DNA of 64,000 nt. Origin: Limisphaera sp026417315. GTDB lineage: Bacteria > Verrucomicrobiota > Verrucomicrobiia > Limisphaerales > Limisphaeraceae. Positions 62,338 to 64,000 of this stretch are shown piece after piece. The position numbers and the translations under genes were made by a program. Where the stretch lies: positions 1-64,000 of the forward strand of contig NZ_JBMVQY010000003.1 in NCBI RefSeq assembly GCF_049537125.1, read 5' to 3'. The notes under the pieces are model-generated. The model made no database searches and was not told where the DNA came from. It worked only from the letters and a program-made list of their open reading frames with translations. Every line of letters starts with the position of its first letter. Within the stretch, counting starts at the first letter, position 1.

Positions 62338-62654
62338 GGAAAGACTCCTTTCGATCGCGGCCACGCCCGAGCCGCTCCAGATACCGGAACAGGTCCAACC
62401 ACCCGCGAGGGGTTCGGCCCATCAAACACCTGCGCTCCGCGTTTCTGATCGGCCACAAGGCCGGCCCGAGGGAGGAGCGTCAGGTGACGCGAGACAGTGG
62501 GTCTCTCGGCTCCGGCGAGTTGGGCCGGTTTGCCGACGCAGCGTTCCCCGCGCGCCAGTTTCTCGACGATGTGCAAACGGGACGGATGGACCGGCATTCC
62601 CGGGAACCGGGCCCGGGCTTTTCGTTGTCCTGGGCTGGAGAGCTTCGCCGCCAT
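62319..62654 (-). CDS. ArsR-family repressor with a frameshifted C-terminus
   Basis: A winged-helix metalloregulator from the ATG at 62654. The conserved core is VHPSRLHIVEKLARGERCVG and GAERPTVSRHLTLLPRAGLV (recognition helix region), then ADQKRGAQVF. After that the frame changes: the frame as read ends at 62319 with unrelated residues. One base removed in CGGGTGG restores WLDLFRYLERLGRGRDRKES, a normal ArsR C-terminus ending at a TGA (62327-62329) that overlaps the permease start. So a single indel separates it from a typical gene of about 108 residues. The N-terminal helix is also unusual (SSPGQRKARARFPG). Only one cysteine (GERCVG) remains where ELCVCDL-type sensors have two. The last two-thirds of the DNA-binding domain look functional. 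Confidence 0.75.
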   Translation of the reverse strand: MAAKLSSPGQRKARARFPGMPVHPSRLHIVEKLARGERCVGKPAQLAGAERPTVSRHLTLLPRAGLVADQKRGAQVFDGPNPSRVVGPVPVSGAARAWPRSKGVFPWDMNG

Positions 62655-62664
62655 GACTGCAAGC

Positions 62665-62692
62665 AATTTAGCCAAGTAGCTAAATCTGTCAA
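62665..62692 (-). promoter_or_regulatory. ArsR-type operator inside the arsR promoter
   Basis: The perfect inverted repeat ATTTAGC-N6-GCTAAAT (62666-62685) lies between a consensus TTGACA -35 box (62687-62692 on the complementary strand) and a TAAATT -10-like box (62665-62670), with a 16-base spacer. The arsR ATG is only 10 bases beyond the -10, so the transcript is nearly leaderless. The site is strikingly AT-rich for this genome and fits autorepression by an ArsR protein. Confidence 0.8.
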
Positions 62693-64000
62693 CCGCGGTC
62701 CGGCCCGGGCCCGGAAAAGCCCCCCTGCCCGACCGCCCGCGCCATCCCCGCCCTCGCGGCGATCCCTGAGCATTGCCGCCCCGCCGCTTCCCTCCGGGCG
62801 GATCCGGGCTTCGGACGCAACACCACCCGACCCGATGGCGGAGCCCCGGACACCAACCCTGCCTCTGCATTCAATCGAGCACCCAGAGGTCCACCCATGG
62901 GTGGGTTTCGCCGGGGCGCTTCCTGTAGTTTGCAGGAGACAGCCGAGGGACTTACCCGTCCGGGCTCAGAGAGACTCGGCCCGATCCCGTGCTGTGGAGG
63001 CGGCAGAAGCTTTCTCTGTTTCCCGACCGCTTTCGCGAACCGAATTGACCCGCCTGCTCGCCGTCCCTCCGAGGTTCTGGCGCGACGAGGATGTGGCCTC
63101 GAACTGGGCTCCGGCATGTCGACCTGTCGGCCCGACGGACCGGGAGCGTGGTGATAGGCAGCCCGACCGGTAAGGGAACTCGACGCGGGCCGCGTCGGCC
63201 TCCGCATCGCCTTCGGATGCCGACCCCGAGCCTTCGGACCCCGGGCGGTGGATTGCTCGTCGCTTCGAATCCCATCCCCGTGTCACTGCCGGCACTGCTG
63301 ACCATTGGTCAACGCCGCCAGCCATGTCTTCGGCCCCCTGGTTGGCCGCCCCCGCCTCGAAAGCCATCGCGCCCGCGGTGCAGCGATCACCGCCATACCG
63401 GAGCATGAGACTTCTTAACAATTCCGACGACCCCTGACCACCTAACGCGGGACCAGCCCTTCAGGCCTCCTCCAGGGCCAGCCACCGCGGATCCGCCAGC
63501 GCCGCCAGCCCGCGACCGGGCACAAGCTCAAACATGCCCCTTCATTCCCCGAAGGCGCGCCTGCAGGCGGTTCCTTCGACAAGGCCTCTTCGAGCACAAG
63601 TTTGTCCGCGAACATCTTGCGACAAGTTGCTCCTCCCTGCACCGTGCATGTTTGGTTTTGGAGGGTTGACACGGGCCCCTCGCGGAACACCGTCTTCCAG
63701 CGCAGTCAACCGGGCTTCCCTGCGGCAGCTTGACGAGGTGCACGTAAAGCACAACAAACCTTTTCCGAGCCCTCGAGGAAGCCCGTCTTGCCTTCAGGCG
63801 TTTCGAAATCCATGCTCCGTATGCCTCTGACTGGAGACAGTTCTCTACCGCTGGCCATCGGATCATTATGGCATTCCCATGACTCCGAAGCCCGGAAGGT
63901 AGACCTCAAGGGCTGGGCATTCATAAAGCCCCACAATCAGGAATGGGAAAGAGAACTCAGCGCGGCAAATGGAACCCTGGTTAGCTGAATGGGCGCAAAC
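62693..64000. other. 1.3-kb right-end region without recognised genes
   Basis: From the arsR promoter to the window edge. Short open frames exist on both strands, and 63640-64000 is less GC-rich than the rest, but none has a recognisable domain. A minus-strand stretch near 63470-63540 reads FELVPGRGLAALADPRWLA and then LEEA before a stop, with no start in sight. It may be the tail of a broken gene. Confidence 0.4.

Noticed and set aside
63442..63988. Several short open frames on both strands at the right end
   Set aside because: They overlap one another in different frames and lack recognisable motifs. Possibly one is the tail of a broken gene, but none can be chosen.

Overview
The window is GC-rich, loosely packed DNA, most likely from a member of the Verrucomicrobiota, perhaps a Limisphaera/Pedosphaerales-like lineage. 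This is inferred from gene content and not from a marker gene. The clues are a pseudopilin with the FTLIELLVVIAIIAILAG signature, a PEP-CTERM protein, DUF1080, NIPSNAP and TIGR03790-type secreted proteins, a topoisomerase III with three zinc-ribbon modules, and lpxD, which implies a diderm envelope. Shine-Dalgarno sites are weak or absent before most genes, and many spacers exceed 300 bases.

Layout. 0.25-11 kb: a DASS/SLC13 transporter (minus strand), topB, a XerC-type recombinase, a hairpin-rich repeat, trpB, and an overlapping hypC-hypD-hypE set for [NiFe]-hydrogenase maturation. 11-19 kb: an exported glycerophosphodiesterase, an MBL/beta-CASP nuclease, a second SLC13 permease with RCK-C domains, and dinG. 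19-26 kb: lpxD, glcD, an exported esterase, a hypothetical gene and an HNH protein. 26-32 kb: a RelE-like toxin beside tRNA-Glu(CUC), deoC, an alpha/beta hydrolase, a PocR-AraC regulator, a DUF1080 protein and a PfkB kinase. 32-37 kb: sufU, sufD, hflX and a NIPSNAP protein. 37-38.5 kb: a second copy of the hairpin-rich repeat. 38.5-48 kb: a block of mostly exported proteins: a GldG-like protein, a TIGR03790-type protein, a broken ribH, two paralogous small secreted proteins (one PEP-CTERM), a GH99-like hydrolase, a pseudopilin and its translationally coupled lipoprotein. 48.4-54 kb: phosphofructokinase, an rRNA uracil methyltransferase, a GNAT acetyltransferase and a Tat-exported phosphotriesterase-family protein. 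55-64 kb: an MgtA-type ATPase, a hypothetical gene, a truncated sulfatase, and an arsR-permease-thioredoxin operon with a clear operator/promoter.

Functional themes. Hyp proteins C, D and E build the Fe(CN)2CO unit, but no hydrogenase structural gene lies in the window. SufD and SufU serve Fe-S assembly, and HypD, DinG and the rRNA methyltransferase here are typical Fe-S proteins. deoC, PfkB, phosphofructokinase, GlcD, the GH99-like enzyme, the esterase and the sulfatase remnant fit a saccharolytic heterotroph.

The least explained signals are the dispersed hairpin-rich repeat (6.46-6.90 kb and, inverted, 37.16-37.58 kb), in which each of two hairpins carries a base-pair-preserving substitution; short palindromic repeats near 16.6, 16.75, 46.3, 46.5 and 60.16 kb; and the exported block at 39.5-48 kb, where three different secreted proteins end in a similar short module. 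Several genes are damaged (ribH, sulfatase, the arsR 3' end), which means either real decay or assembly errors in homopolymers.
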